Assembly (NCBI GenBank): GCA_030765685.1
Contig: JAVCCB010000006.1
Location: 1-40,804, forward strand
Reading direction: 5' to 3'
Length of the DNA: 40,804 nt
Origin: Candidatus Tantalella remota
GTDB taxonomy: Bacteria; Omnitrophota; Gorgyraeia; Tantalellales; Tantalellaceae
Part shown: positions 24,308 to 32,115 of the stretch, piece after piece
How the letters are laid out: each line of letters opens with the position of its first letter
How positions within the stretch are numbered: position 1 is the first letter of the stretch
Notes under the pieces: generated by a model
What the model was told of the DNA's origin: nothing
What the model saw: only the letters and a program-made list of their open reading frames with translations
Database searches by the model: none
Program-made: the position numbers and the translations under genes

Positions 24308-27300
24308 ATGAAGCGTAAAATGGTCCCTTATGATGGGAATTCCGCGGTAGCTCATGTGGCGCATGCCACCAATGAGATCATCGCTATATATCCGATAACT
24401 CCGTCTTCTTCTATGGGCGAGATATCAGACGCTAAGTCGGCAAAGGGAGAAAAGAATATCTGGGGTACTGTACCCACGGTAGTGGAGATGCAGTCAGAAG
24501 GTGGAGCTTCCGGCGCGGTACACGGTGCGCTTACGACCGGTGCTTTGACTACGACGTTCACGGCTTCGCAGGGTCTGCTTCTGATGATACCCAACATGTA
24601 TAAAATAGCGGGAGAGCTTACGCCGACGGTGTTCCATATAGCGGCGCGTTCTCTAGCATGCCAGGCATTGTCGATCTTCGGTGACCATTCAGATGTAATG
24701 GCCGCTCGTGCCACCGGATGGGCGATGCTCGCCTCTTCCAGTGTGCAGGAAGCGATGGATTTTGCTCTTATAGCACAGGCGGCCACGCTTGAGACCAGGC
24801 TACCGTTCCTTCACTTTTTTGAAGGTTTCAGGGTATCTCATGAGATACAGAAGATTGAAGAGCTTACCTTCGACGACATGAGAGCGATGATGGACTCGAA
24901 ACTGATACACGCGCACAGGAAATGGGGCATGAACCCGGAACATCCTGTTATCCGCGGTACTTCACAGAACCCGGACGTGTATTTTCAGGGACGTGAGACG
25001 GTAAACAAATATTACGACGACTGTCCCGGCATAGTGCAGAAGAACATGGATAAGTTTGCCAAGCTTACCGGTCGGAAGTACAAACTTTTTGATTATATCG
25101 GAGCCAAAGACGCTGAGAAAGTCATCATTATTATGGGTTCCGGAGGAGAAGCGGTACATGAGGCGGTAGATTACCTCAATGCCAAGGGTGAGAAAATAGG
25201 TGTACTGAGGATCAGGCTGTATCGTCCGTTTGCCACAAAAGCTTTCATCGAAGCGTTGCCGAAGACCGTCAAAAAGATAGCGGTTCTCGACAGGACAAAA
25301 GAGCCAGGCAGTCTCGGCGAGCCGATGTATGAAGACGTAAGGACCGCAGTGGGCGAGGCCATGGGCGAAGGGTACGCTCCCTTCAAGGAATACCCGGTTA
25401 TCATAGGCGGCCGTTACGGCCTGGGTTCGGCCGAGTTTACACCGGCGATGATCAAGGGCGTGTTCGATTCTCTTGATGTCGCGAAACCGAAGAACCATTT
25501 CACAGTAGGGATAAACGACGATGTGACGGGTACAAGCATTGACTACGATCCCTCGTTCAGTTCCGAGAGCGATGAGACTTACAGGGCCATGTTCTACGGC
25601 CTCGGCTCAGATGGTACGGTGGGAGCCAACAAGAACTCCATAAAGATAATCGCTGAGAAGACAGATAACAACGCTCAGGGGTATTTCGTATATGACTCCA
25701 AAAAAGCGGGAGCGGTAACGATATCGCATCTTCGTTTCGGGAAAAAACCCATAAGGAGTCCGTATCTCATAACAAAAGCTAACTTTATCGCATGCCACAA
25801 TTTCTCGTTCCTCGAAAAATATGACATGCTGAAGAACATAATGGACGGTGGAACGTTCCTGTTGACGTCGCTTTACGACAAAACAGAAGTATGGGCCATT
25901 CTTCCGCCAAAGGTGCAGAAACAGATAATAGAGAAGAAGCTCAAGTTCTACGTTATAAAAGCGGTTGATATTGCCGAAGATGTAGGGCTTGGAGGCCGTA
26001 TAAACGTTGTTATGCAGACGGCTTTCTTCAAGATATCAAAAGTTATCGATGAGAAGGTAGCTGTTGAGGCTATCAAGGAAGCGATAAAAAAGACTTATGG
26101 CAAAAAAGGCGACAAGGTCGTAGATATGAACATGCGCGCGGTAGACATCGCTCTCGGCAGGACAGAGGAAGTGGACGTTCCCGCGAAGTTTGAAGGAAAG
26201 ATTGAGGACAGGAAAGTAGTTCCCGACGACGCGCCGGAATTTGTAAAGACGACTACTACGAAGCTTCTTAAAGCCGAAGGTGAGACGGTTAGCGTGTCCG
26301 AGATGCCGGCGGACGGGACCTGGATGACTGCCACAACTCAGTACGAGAAACGTAATATAGCGCTTAACATACCGGTATGGAACGAAGAGACCTGTATACA
26401 GTGCGGTAAATGTACGATGCTGTGCCCGCACGCCGTGATACGCGCTAAGATGTATAAGGAAGAGCTTCTTAAAGACGCGCCTGAGACTTTCAAGCACGCG
26501 CAGACGAAGCCGAAAGCTAAAGAAGGCTACGTGTATACGCTTCAGGTGGCTCCCGAAGATTGTACGGGCTGCGGGGTATGTGTAGAGTACTGCCCGATGA
26601 AAGCCAAGGAAGCTATAAAGATGATGTCGCAGGAACCCTTGAGGGAAAAAGAAAGCGTGAACCATAAATTTTTCCTCAACATACCCGATACCGATCCGGC
26701 GCTTTACAACCGGAACATCATGAACGGCGTCCAGTTTGCAAGGCCGCTTTTCGAGTATTCCGGCGCCTGCGCGGGTTGCGGTGAGACCTCGTACGTGAAG
26801 CTGTTAACGCAGCTTTTTGGCGACAGGGCTCTTATCGGTAACGCTACAGGATGTTCTTCGATCTATGGAGGGAATCTTCCCACGACACCGTATTGTCAGC
26901 GCGAAGACGGCCGCGGGCCTTCATGGAACAATTCATTGTTCGAGGACGCGGCTGAATTAGCGTATGGCATGAGGCTGACGTGTGACAAATATACCGAATA
27001 TGCCGGTGAACTTGCCGACAGGATACTCGAAGGCGGAAGCTGTAGCTCTGGAATAAAGAAGCTGCTTGAGGAGGCTAAGGGCGCCGACCAGTCGACGCAG
27101 GAAGGTGTAGAGGCTCAGAGAGACCGGGTCAAGGAACTCTTGCCGCTGCTTGAGAAATGTGACTGCCCGGATTGCCGGGAACTCTCAAGTGTCGCTGATT
27201 ATTTTATCAAGCGTTCAGTCTGGGGAGTAGGCGGAGACGGCTGGGCGTACGATATAGGATATGGCGGTCTTGACCACGTACTCGCGGCGGGCAGGAACGT

Positions 27301-27895
27301 GAACATCCTCGTACTGGATACGGAAGTCTATTCCAATACGGGAGGCCAGGCTTCAAAAGCCACGCCGATGGGCGCGGTAGCGAAGTTCGCGGCAAGCGGT
27401 AAGCCGATAGGGAAAAAAGATCTCGGGCTGATGGCACTCAGCTACGGTTATGTTTACGTGGCTAAGATCGCTCTTGGGGCGGATCCGATGCAGACAATGA
27501 AGGCGTTTATCGAAGCCGAGTCGTATGACGGACCTTCGATAATCCTCGCTTATTCGCATTGTATCGCTCATGGATTTGATCTGATACACGGTGTAGATGA
27601 GCAGAAAAAGGCCGTTAATTCGGGTCATTGGCCGCTTTTTAGGTATAACCCTGATCTGTGCGAGAAAGGCGATAACCCTCTGACCCTCGACAGCAAAGAG
27701 CCGTCGATAAGCCTTGAGGATTACATCTATAACGAGAACCGCTACGCCGTCCTCAAGAAGGCCGATCCCGAAAGGGCGAAGGACCTGCTTGAAAAAGCTC
27801 AGAAGCTGGTAAAAGACCACTATGCTTTGTATAAGTATCTGTCCGAAAGGACGACGACCGCGTGTGAAGTCGAAGAGCTTAAAGTAGCGAAATAA
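24308..27895 (+). CDS. nifJ: pyruvate:ferredoxin (flavodoxin) oxidoreductase
   Basis: Oxidises pyruvate to acetyl-CoA and CO2 with reduction of ferredoxin, or runs in reverse; a cytoplasmic enzyme of anaerobes. The single chain of 1195 residues carries the pyruvate-binding domain I (YPITPSSSMGE near 27-37), a transketolase-C-like domain II near 260-390, a linker, and two [4Fe-4S] motifs, CIQCGKCTMLCP near 696-707 and CTGCGVCVEYCP near 751-762. The third-cluster/TPP domain contains GACAGCGE near 819, GDGWAYDIG near 976 and YSNTGGQASKATP near 1007. ACAGGAGG precedes the ATG by 8 nt. It has its own promoter and strong terminator, so it is transcribed alone. Confidence 0.96.
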   Translation: MKRKMVPYDGNSAVAHVAHATNEIIAIYPITPSSSMGEISDAKSAKGEKNIWGTVPTVVEMQSEGGASGAVHGALTTGALTTTFTASQGLLLMIPNMYKIAGELTPTVFHIAARSLACQALSIFGDHSDVMAARATGWAMLASSSVQEAMDFALIAQAATLETRLPFLHFFEGFRVSHEIQKIEELTFDDMRAMMDSKLIHAHRKWGMNPEHPVIRGTSQNPDVYFQGRETVNKYYDDCPGIVQKNMDKFAKLTGRKYKLFDYIGAKDAEKVIIIMGSGGEAVHEAVDYLNAKGEKIGVLRIRLYRPFATKAFIEALPKTVKKIAVLDRTKEPGSLGEPMYEDVRTAVGEAMGEGYAPFKEYPVIIGGRYGLGSAEFTPAMIKGVFDSLDVAKPKNHFTVGINDDVTGTSIDYDPSFSSESDETYRAMFYGLGSDGTVGANKNSIKIIAEKTDNNAQGYFVYDSKKAGAVTISHLRFGKKPIRSPYLITKANFIACHNFSFLEKYDMLKNIMDGGTFLLTSLYDKTEVWAILPPKVQKQIIEKKLKFYVIKAVDIAEDVGLGGRINVVMQTAFFKISKVIDEKVAVEAIKEAIKKTYGKKGDKVVDMNMRAVDIALGRTEEVDVPAKFEGKIEDRKVVPDDAPEFVKTTTTKLLKAEGETVSVSEMPADGTWMTATTQYEKRNIALNIPVWNEETCIQCGKCTMLCPHAVIRAKMYKEELLKDAPETFKHAQTKPKAKEGYVYTLQVAPEDCTGCGVCVEYCPMKAKEAIKMMSQEPLREKESVNHKFFLNIPDTDPALYNRNIMNGVQFARPLFEYSGACAGCGETSYVKLLTQLFGDRALIGNATGCSSIYGGNLPTTPYCQREDGRGPSWNNSLFEDAAELAYGMRLTCDKYTEYAGELADRILEGGSCSSGIKKLLEEAKGADQSTQEGVEAQRDRVKELLPLLEKCDCPDCRELSSVADYFIKRSVWGVGGDGWAYDIGYGGLDHVLAAGRNVNILVLDTEVYSNTGGQASKATPMGAVAKFAASGKPIGKKDLGLMALSYGYVYVAKIALGADPMQTMKAFIEAESYDGPSIILAYSHCIAHGFDLIHGVDEQKKAVNSGHWPLFRYNPDLCEKGDNPLTLDSKEPSISLEDYIYNENRYAVLKKADPERAKDLLEKAQKLVKDHYALYKYLSERTTTACEVEELKVAK

Positions 27896-27902
27896 AAACA
27901 TT

Positions 27903-27952
27903 ACGGGTCGAACAGCACGGAAGGTATCCGAGCAGTTCGGCCCGTTTTTTTT
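27903..27952 (+). terminator. intrinsic terminator after nifJ
   Basis: ACGGGTCGAAC (27903-27913) pairs with GTTCGGCCCGT (27935-27945, one G-T pair) and is followed by a run of eight T to 27952. The lipA ATG lies only 12 nt further on. Confidence 0.9.
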
Positions 27953-27963
27953 CTGCGAGCACA

Positions 27964-28917
27964 ATGAAGAAACTAAATACTGAATACAAAATACGTCTGT
28001 CCGCCGAAGCCTTGGCGAAGGAGGAGAATACTAAAAAGCCCTCCTGGATCCGCGCCAAAGCTGTTTCAGGGGATATGCCTCGTAAGGTCACCGAAACAAT
28101 GAACCACCTGGGTCTTAACAGTGTTTGCGAGGAAGCGACTTGCCCTAACAGGGGAGAATGTTGGAGTGACGGTCACGTTACCTTCATGATATTGGGCGAT
28201 GTATGTACCAGAGGCTGCCTGTTTTGTGATGTGAATTTCGGCACGCCGGCAGAACCGGATGCGGGGGAACCCTCAAGGATAGCCACCGGGATAAAAGAGC
28301 TGGATATTAAGCACGCGGTGATAACTTCTGTAACGCGTGACGATCTGGAAGATAAGGGGACCGCGCATTTTGTCGATGTGGTAAGAGAAATAAAGAACAC
28401 CTCGCCCGAGGTCACCGTGGAACTTCTTATACCCGATATGGGAGCGGAGGCGGACCTTATAGAAAGAATAGCTTTTTCAGGGGCCGAAGTCATCGGCCAT
28501 AATGTGGAGATGCCGGAATTCTTATACAAAGAGGTAAGGCCCAGGTCGGATTATTTGCGGACTTTGGATGTTCTCAAAAAACTAAGCTTATTCAGGGATG
28601 AAGGTGGTGCGGATATCTTTGTAAAATCGTCGATGATATTGGGGTTGGGTGAGAGTAGAGCGGATATCGGCTGCACGTTAGAGGATCTTAAGGACGCGGG
28701 TGTAGATATAGTATATATCGGCCAGTATCTTTCGCCTTCAACCGGGCATTGGAATCTTGATAAATACTATGAACCGTCGGAATTCGATGAACTGGCCGAT
28801 ATCGCGCGTAAAATGGGGTTTTGGGCGGTATGTTCCGGTCCCATGGTACGCAGTTCTTATAAGGCGCAGGAGTCTTACCGGTCGGCTCTCTTGACAAGAC
28901 GGTCTTTTGATTTATAA
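27964..28917 (+). CDS. lipA: lipoyl synthase (radical SAM)
   Basis: LipA inserts two sulfur atoms into the octanoyl chain on lipoyl domains, here most likely GcvH. The auxiliary-cluster cysteines are seen in CEEATCPNRGEC near 56-67 and the radical-SAM motif in CTRGCLFC near 82-89. Near the C-terminus is GPMVRSSYKA with the conserved R-S-S. It has 317 residues as written. The first 20 or so codons read through an ATACTGAATAC repeat and then a CCGCCGAAGCCTTGGCGAAG palindrome; conserved sequence begins at KPSWIRAK near 30. The ATG at 27964 lacks a good SD and is close to the nifJ terminator. A TTG near 28012 is an alternative. The true start is uncertain; the enzyme identity is not. Confidence 0.93.
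   Translation: MKKLNTEYKIRLSAEALAKEENTKKPSWIRAKAVSGDMPRKVTETMNHLGLNSVCEEATCPNRGECWSDGHVTFMILGDVCTRGCLFCDVNFGTPAEPDAGEPSRIATGIKELDIKHAVITSVTRDDLEDKGTAHFVDVVREIKNTSPEVTVELLIPDMGAEADLIERIAFSGAEVIGHNVEMPEFLYKEVRPRSDYLRTLDVLKKLSLFRDEGGADIFVKSSMILGLGESRADIGCTLEDLKDAGVDIVYIGQYLSPSTGHWNLDKYYEPSEFDELADIARKMGFWAVCSGPMVRSSYKAQESYRSALLTRRSFDL
27972..28025. repeat. two repeat families inside the lipA 5' coding end
   Basis: ACTAAATACTGAATACAAAA (family A words, about 27972-27991) is followed by the palindrome CTGTCCGCCGAAGCCTTGGC (27997-28016) continuing GAAGGAGGA. The latter matches the 30-nt insert at 14843-14872 and the copy at 19621. Confidence 0.75.
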
Positions 28918-28918
28918 T
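28891..28918 (+). promoter_or_regulatory. consensus promoter of the glycine cleavage operon
   Basis: Perfect TTGACA (28891-28896), a 16-bp spacer and perfect TATAAT (28913-28918). It overlaps the last codons and stop of lipA. Transcription should start near 28925, at the 5' edge of the aptamer-like sequence that follows. Confidence 0.8.
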
Positions 28919-28921
28919 AGT

Positions 28922-29029
28922 GGAGTGTTACTGGCGTTGGCGGACCCCGCGCCCAAAGCGGAGTCCAGTGGATAACCACAAGGAAGCATAGAATCAAAAA
29001 TCGCACGCCTGGGTTTTTGTCCAAAAACC
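28922..29029 (+). ncRNA. candidate ZTP (pfl) riboswitch upstream of gcvT
   Basis: The conserved blocks of the pfl/ZTP motif occur in order: ACTGGCG (28930-28936), the hairpin GTGGATAACCAC (28968-28979) running into AAGGAAGCAT (28980-28989), and CGCACGCCTGGG (29002-29013). GGC of the first block can pair with GCC of the last. Between the first two blocks is a 9-bp hairpin with one mismatch (about 28941-28966). A 7-bp hairpin GGTTTTT/AAAAACC (29012-29018, 29023-29029) uses the last GG of the conserved block and would compete with the aptamer. GATCCC (29030-29035) can also pair with GGGATC (29060-29065) near the start codon. Known ZTP riboswitches control folate and one-carbon genes, which suits gcvT. 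Confidence 0.72.
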
Positions 29030-29083
29030 GATCCCTGTCTTTGACCGGACATATCTAACGGGATCTTGAGTTCAGACATATTT

Positions 29084-30175
29084 ATGACAGATGCAGTTAC
29101 CAGATCAAAACGTACACCTCTTTACGAGTGCCATCTCCGTGCCGGAGGAAGGATAGTTCCTTTTTCAGGCTGGGAGATGCCGGTCCAGTATACCGGGATA
29201 ATAGACGAACATATGCATACGCGCGAGAAAACGGGATTGTTCGATATATGTCATATGGGCGAATTTATCCTTAAAGGCGCTGGCGCGGAGAAAGATCTCG
29301 AACATTTATTTTCTCGCAAGGTCGGAGATATGCTTCCGGGAAAGTGCCGTTATGGGTTTCTCCTGAACGATAAAGGCACTATAATTGACGACATTATTGT
29401 CTTTAAGGTCTCTCCCGAAGAGTTCATGCTTGTAGTCAACGCGGGTACGATAGACAAAGACGCCGAGTGGATAAAAAAGAATATCTCAGAAAGCACTGTT
29501 TTCGCCGATATCTCCGAGTCTACCGCCAAGTTGGACTTGCAGGGTCCGTTATCGGCGGACGTGCTTAAAAAATGTATCGATCCGGCGGTTGTCGAAGGGC
29601 TGAAGCGTTTTTCTTTTACCGACGTGTCCATTGATGGGGTGAAAGTTATCCTCAGCCGTACGGGGTATACAGGGGAATTGGGGTATGAATTATTTTTTTC
29701 TCCGGAATTCGCTTCGAAGCTGTGGGATAAGCTGTTAGTTTTCCCCGAAGTAAAACCTGTGGGGCTCGGAGCGAGGGATACCCTCCGGCTGGAAGAGGGA
29801 TATTCTCTTTACGGCAGCGACATAGACGAAGATCATACGCCCGTCGAAGCGGGCCTTTCGAAGTTCGTTTCGATGGAAAAAGATTTTATAGGCCGTGCCG
29901 CGCTCAAAGAACAGGAAGCCTCAGGCGTCAGCCGCGTTTTGACCGGTTTTATCTGTGAAGGAAGAAGAAGCGCTAGGAGCCATTTTCGCGTAATGGACGG
30001 ATCTCGTGACGCCGGAGAAGTCACGAGCGGAGCTTTTTCTCCCTGTTTGAAAAAAGGTATAGGGTTGTGTTATATTGATAAGGGTCTCGCGGTGGAGAAT
30101 CGCGAAATTTCCCTTATGGACGGAAAAGTGCAGATCGAAGCAAAAGTAAAGAGTCTGCCTATTTATGAGCATTGA
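29084..30175 (+). CDS. gcvT: aminomethyltransferase (glycine cleavage T protein)
   Basis: GcvT transfers the methylene unit from the aminomethyl-lipoyl group of GcvH to tetrahydrofolate and releases ammonia. It has 363 residues from the ATG at 29084. It shows TPLYECH near 10, FSGWEMPVQY near 26-35, FDICHMGEF near 50-58, the folate-site region VVNAGTIDKD near 118-127, and SRTGYTGELGYELFF near 197-211. A TTG at 29066 would add six residues (SSDIF plus start) but has only poorly spaced GGGA. It leads the gcv operon behind the candidate riboswitch. Confidence 0.94.
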   Translation: MTDAVTRSKRTPLYECHLRAGGRIVPFSGWEMPVQYTGIIDEHMHTREKTGLFDICHMGEFILKGAGAEKDLEHLFSRKVGDMLPGKCRYGFLLNDKGTIIDDIIVFKVSPEEFMLVVNAGTIDKDAEWIKKNISESTVFADISESTAKLDLQGPLSADVLKKCIDPAVVEGLKRFSFTDVSIDGVKVILSRTGYTGELGYELFFSPEFASKLWDKLLVFPEVKPVGLGARDTLRLEEGYSLYGSDIDEDHTPVEAGLSKFVSMEKDFIGRAALKEQEASGVSRVLTGFICEGRRSARSHFRVMDGSRDAGEVTSGAFSPCLKKGIGLCYIDKGLAVENREISLMDGKVQIEAKVKSLPIYEH

Positions 30176-30195
30176 GAGATTGGGAGAAGTACGAC

Positions 30196-30277
30196 AATAG
30201 GATTTCAGATTGGCGATTTCAGATATCTGACATCTGTAATCTGACATTTGTAATCTAACGTTGAATTTTATTTTCAA
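30196..30277. repeat. ATCTGACATTTGTAATC word repeat
   Basis: Left arm GATTTCAGATTGGCGATTTC and right arm ATCTGACATCTGTAATCTGA form an imperfect palindrome of short words between gcvT and gcvH, another family of the gap-filling type. Confidence 0.6.
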
Positions 30278-30292
30278 TTGAATGGAGGCAAA

Positions 30293-30679
30293 ATGATACC
30301 CGGAGAACTGAAATATACTAAAGAACATGAATGGGTCAGGATGGAAGAGAACGAAGTAGTGATAGGGATAACAGATCACGCCCAGTCGCAGCTTGGAGAT
30401 ATAACATTTGTGGAGCTGCCGGACGCGGGTAAGGACGTTAAACAGTCTGATAGCCTTGCCACGGTGGAGTCGGTGAAAGCGGCCAGCGATATTTATGCGC
30501 CTCTTTCCGGCAAAGTGACCGAGGTCAATACCAGCTTGCAGGATACCCCTGAGATGATAAACCAGTCTCCCTATGGCGACGGGTGGGTATGCCGGGTCGA
30601 TGTCGGGGATAAAACTGAGTTGGATGGACTGATGGACGCCGCGGCATACGAGGAGTTTATTAAAGGAACAAGTTCATAG
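30293..30679 (+). CDS. gcvH: glycine cleavage system H protein (lipoyl carrier)
   Basis: GcvH carries the aminomethyl group on a lipoyl lysine between GcvP, GcvT and lipoamide dehydrogenase. It has 128 residues. The lipoylated lysine is K62 in ATVESVKAASDIYAP, and YTKEHEWVR near 8-16 and SPYGDGWVCRV near 91-101 are conserved. I start at ATG 30293, which has TGGAGG at a good distance (5 nt); an upstream in-frame TTG at 30278 would add only MNGGK. The stop codon TAG lies inside the AGTTCATAGTTGATAGTTTG repeat that follows. Confidence 0.95.
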   Translation: MIPGELKYTKEHEWVRMEENEVVIGITDHAQSQLGDITFVELPDAGKDVKQSDSLATVESVKAASDIYAPLSGKVTEVNTSLQDTPEMINQSPYGDGWVCRVDVGDKTELDGLMDAAAYEEFIKGTSS

Positions 30680-30746
30680 TTGATAGTTTGTAGTTTGTTG
30701 TTTTCAAGTCAATGAACTATGAACAACGAACAATGAACAATGAACT
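30674..30746. repeat. palindromic word repeat between gcvH and gcvPA
   Basis: AGTTCATAGTTGATAGTTTG and related words on the left and ATGAACTATGAACAACGAAC plus AATGAACAATGAACTG on the right form a long imperfect palindrome. It is in frame with gcvPA and creates a false upstream start at 30712. Confidence 0.7.
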
Positions 30747-30771
30747 GAAAGTAGTACACGGAGTCGGCAAA

Positions 30772-32115
30772 ATGAGCTATATACCGCATTCTAAAGAAGA
30801 CCGCACGGAGATGCTTAAGGCTATCGGCATCAAGTCTACCGATATGGCGGATCTTTTTAAATGCATACCCGAAAAATTGAGAGCCAGATCTTTTGACCTG
30901 CCTTCAGGTATGTCAGAGCTGGAGGTCGACAAGACCCTCCGGCGCCTGGCGAAGAAGAATGCGACGGATCTTATCACTTTCGTGGGCGGAGGGTTTTATG
31001 ATCATTACACACCGGCGGCGGTGGACGCGGTAGTGTCCCGGTCGGAGTTTTATACGGCATATACACCTTACCAGCCTGAAGCTTCCCAGGGCACGCTGCA
31101 GGCTATATATGAATACCAGAGCTGCATATGCCATCTGACGGAGATGGAAGTTTCGAACGCTTCGCTTTATGACGGGGGAACAGCCCTTTACGAAGCCGCT
31201 ATGATGGCTATGCGTATTACCGGCAGGAACAAGATATTGATGGATGGAGGGGTAAACCCGATATATCGTAAGATGCTGGAATCGTACACGAGTAATCTTT
31301 CCATAGAGTTCGTCGAAATACCGGTCTGTCACGGTCAGAGCCACCGTGACGAGATCGAAAAATATCTAGATGATAAAACGGCGGCAATAATTCTGCAGAA
31401 CCCCAATTTTTTCGGAGTAATAGATGACCACACGGATATTTCTGAGATGTGCCACGCTAAAGGCGCGCTCGTCATAGAAAGCGTTTATCCGGTCTCGCTG
31501 GGGATGTTGAAGACGCCGCGCGAGATGGGGGCGGATATAACTACGGGCGAAGGCCAGAGTCTGGGGATACCCTTATCTTTCGGCGGACCTTATCTGGGTT
31601 TTATCGCGACGAAAAAAGAATATGCCAGGAAGATGCCCGGCCGTATAGTAGGAGCTACGGTGGACAATGAAGGGCGAAGGGCTTTTGTCCTTACGCTGCA
31701 GACAAGAGAACAGCACATCCGCCGGGAAAAAGCCACGTCTAATATATGTTCCAATGAGGCGTTATGCGCGCTGAGGGCGCTGGTTTACATGTGTCTTACC
31801 GGCAGGGGCGGCATAAAAATGGTCGCGCGACTTTGTATGGAAAAGACCGAATACGCGAAGAAGAAACTCAGTAAAGTAAAAGGGGTGGAAGTCAAGACCT
31901 CCTCGCCCACATTTAACGAATTTGTTATAAGGCTTCCGAAGGATCCGAACGAAATAATAGGCAAGCTTATAGACAAGGGTTTCGCGGCGGGGTTTCCGCT
32001 GGGCAGGTACTATCCGGATATGGAAGATTACATGCTTATCGCGGTAACGGAGAAAAGGACCAAGGAAGATATAGACCGTTTTGCCGAAGCTCTGGAGGAA
32101 GTACTGTGGAATTGA
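30772..32115 (+). CDS. gcvPA: glycine dehydrogenase (decarboxylating) subunit 1
   Basis: One half of the split P protein, which decarboxylates glycine and loads the aminomethyl group on GcvH. It has 447 residues from ATG 30772. The start MSYIPHSKEDRTEML is the family's usual N-terminus and GGAG lies 8 nt upstream; the longer frame from 30712 reads only repeat DNA. Conserved segments include FVGGGFYDHYTPAAVD near 71, YTPYQPEASQGTLQ near 100-113 and REQHIRREKATSNICSNEAL near 321-340. It overlaps gcvPB by 10 nt, which suits the obligate heterodimer. Confidence 0.95.
   Translation: MSYIPHSKEDRTEMLKAIGIKSTDMADLFKCIPEKLRARSFDLPSGMSELEVDKTLRRLAKKNATDLITFVGGGFYDHYTPAAVDAVVSRSEFYTAYTPYQPEASQGTLQAIYEYQSCICHLTEMEVSNASLYDGGTALYEAAMMAMRITGRNKILMDGGVNPIYRKMLESYTSNLSIEFVEIPVCHGQSHRDEIEKYLDDKTAAIILQNPNFFGVIDDHTDISEMCHAKGALVIESVYPVSLGMLKTPREMGADITTGEGQSLGIPLSFGGPYLGFIATKKEYARKMPGRIVGATVDNEGRRAFVLTLQTREQHIRREKATSNICSNEALCALRALVYMCLTGRGGIKMVARLCMEKTEYAKKKLSKVKGVEVKTSSPTFNEFVIRLPKDPNEIIGKLIDKGFAAGFPLGRYYPDMEDYMLIAVTEKRTKEDIDRFAEALEEVLWN

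Noticed and set aside
28918-29065. Glycine riboswitch upstream of gcvT
   Set aside because: The tandem glycine aptamer signatures are not present; the ACTGGCG ... GCCTGGG blocks fit the ZTP class instead.
30712-30771. Longer gcvPA start adding 20 residues
   Set aside because: The added residues (MNYEQRTMNNELK...) are a reading of an intergenic repeat; the ATG at 30772 has GGAG at 8 nt and the family N-terminus.
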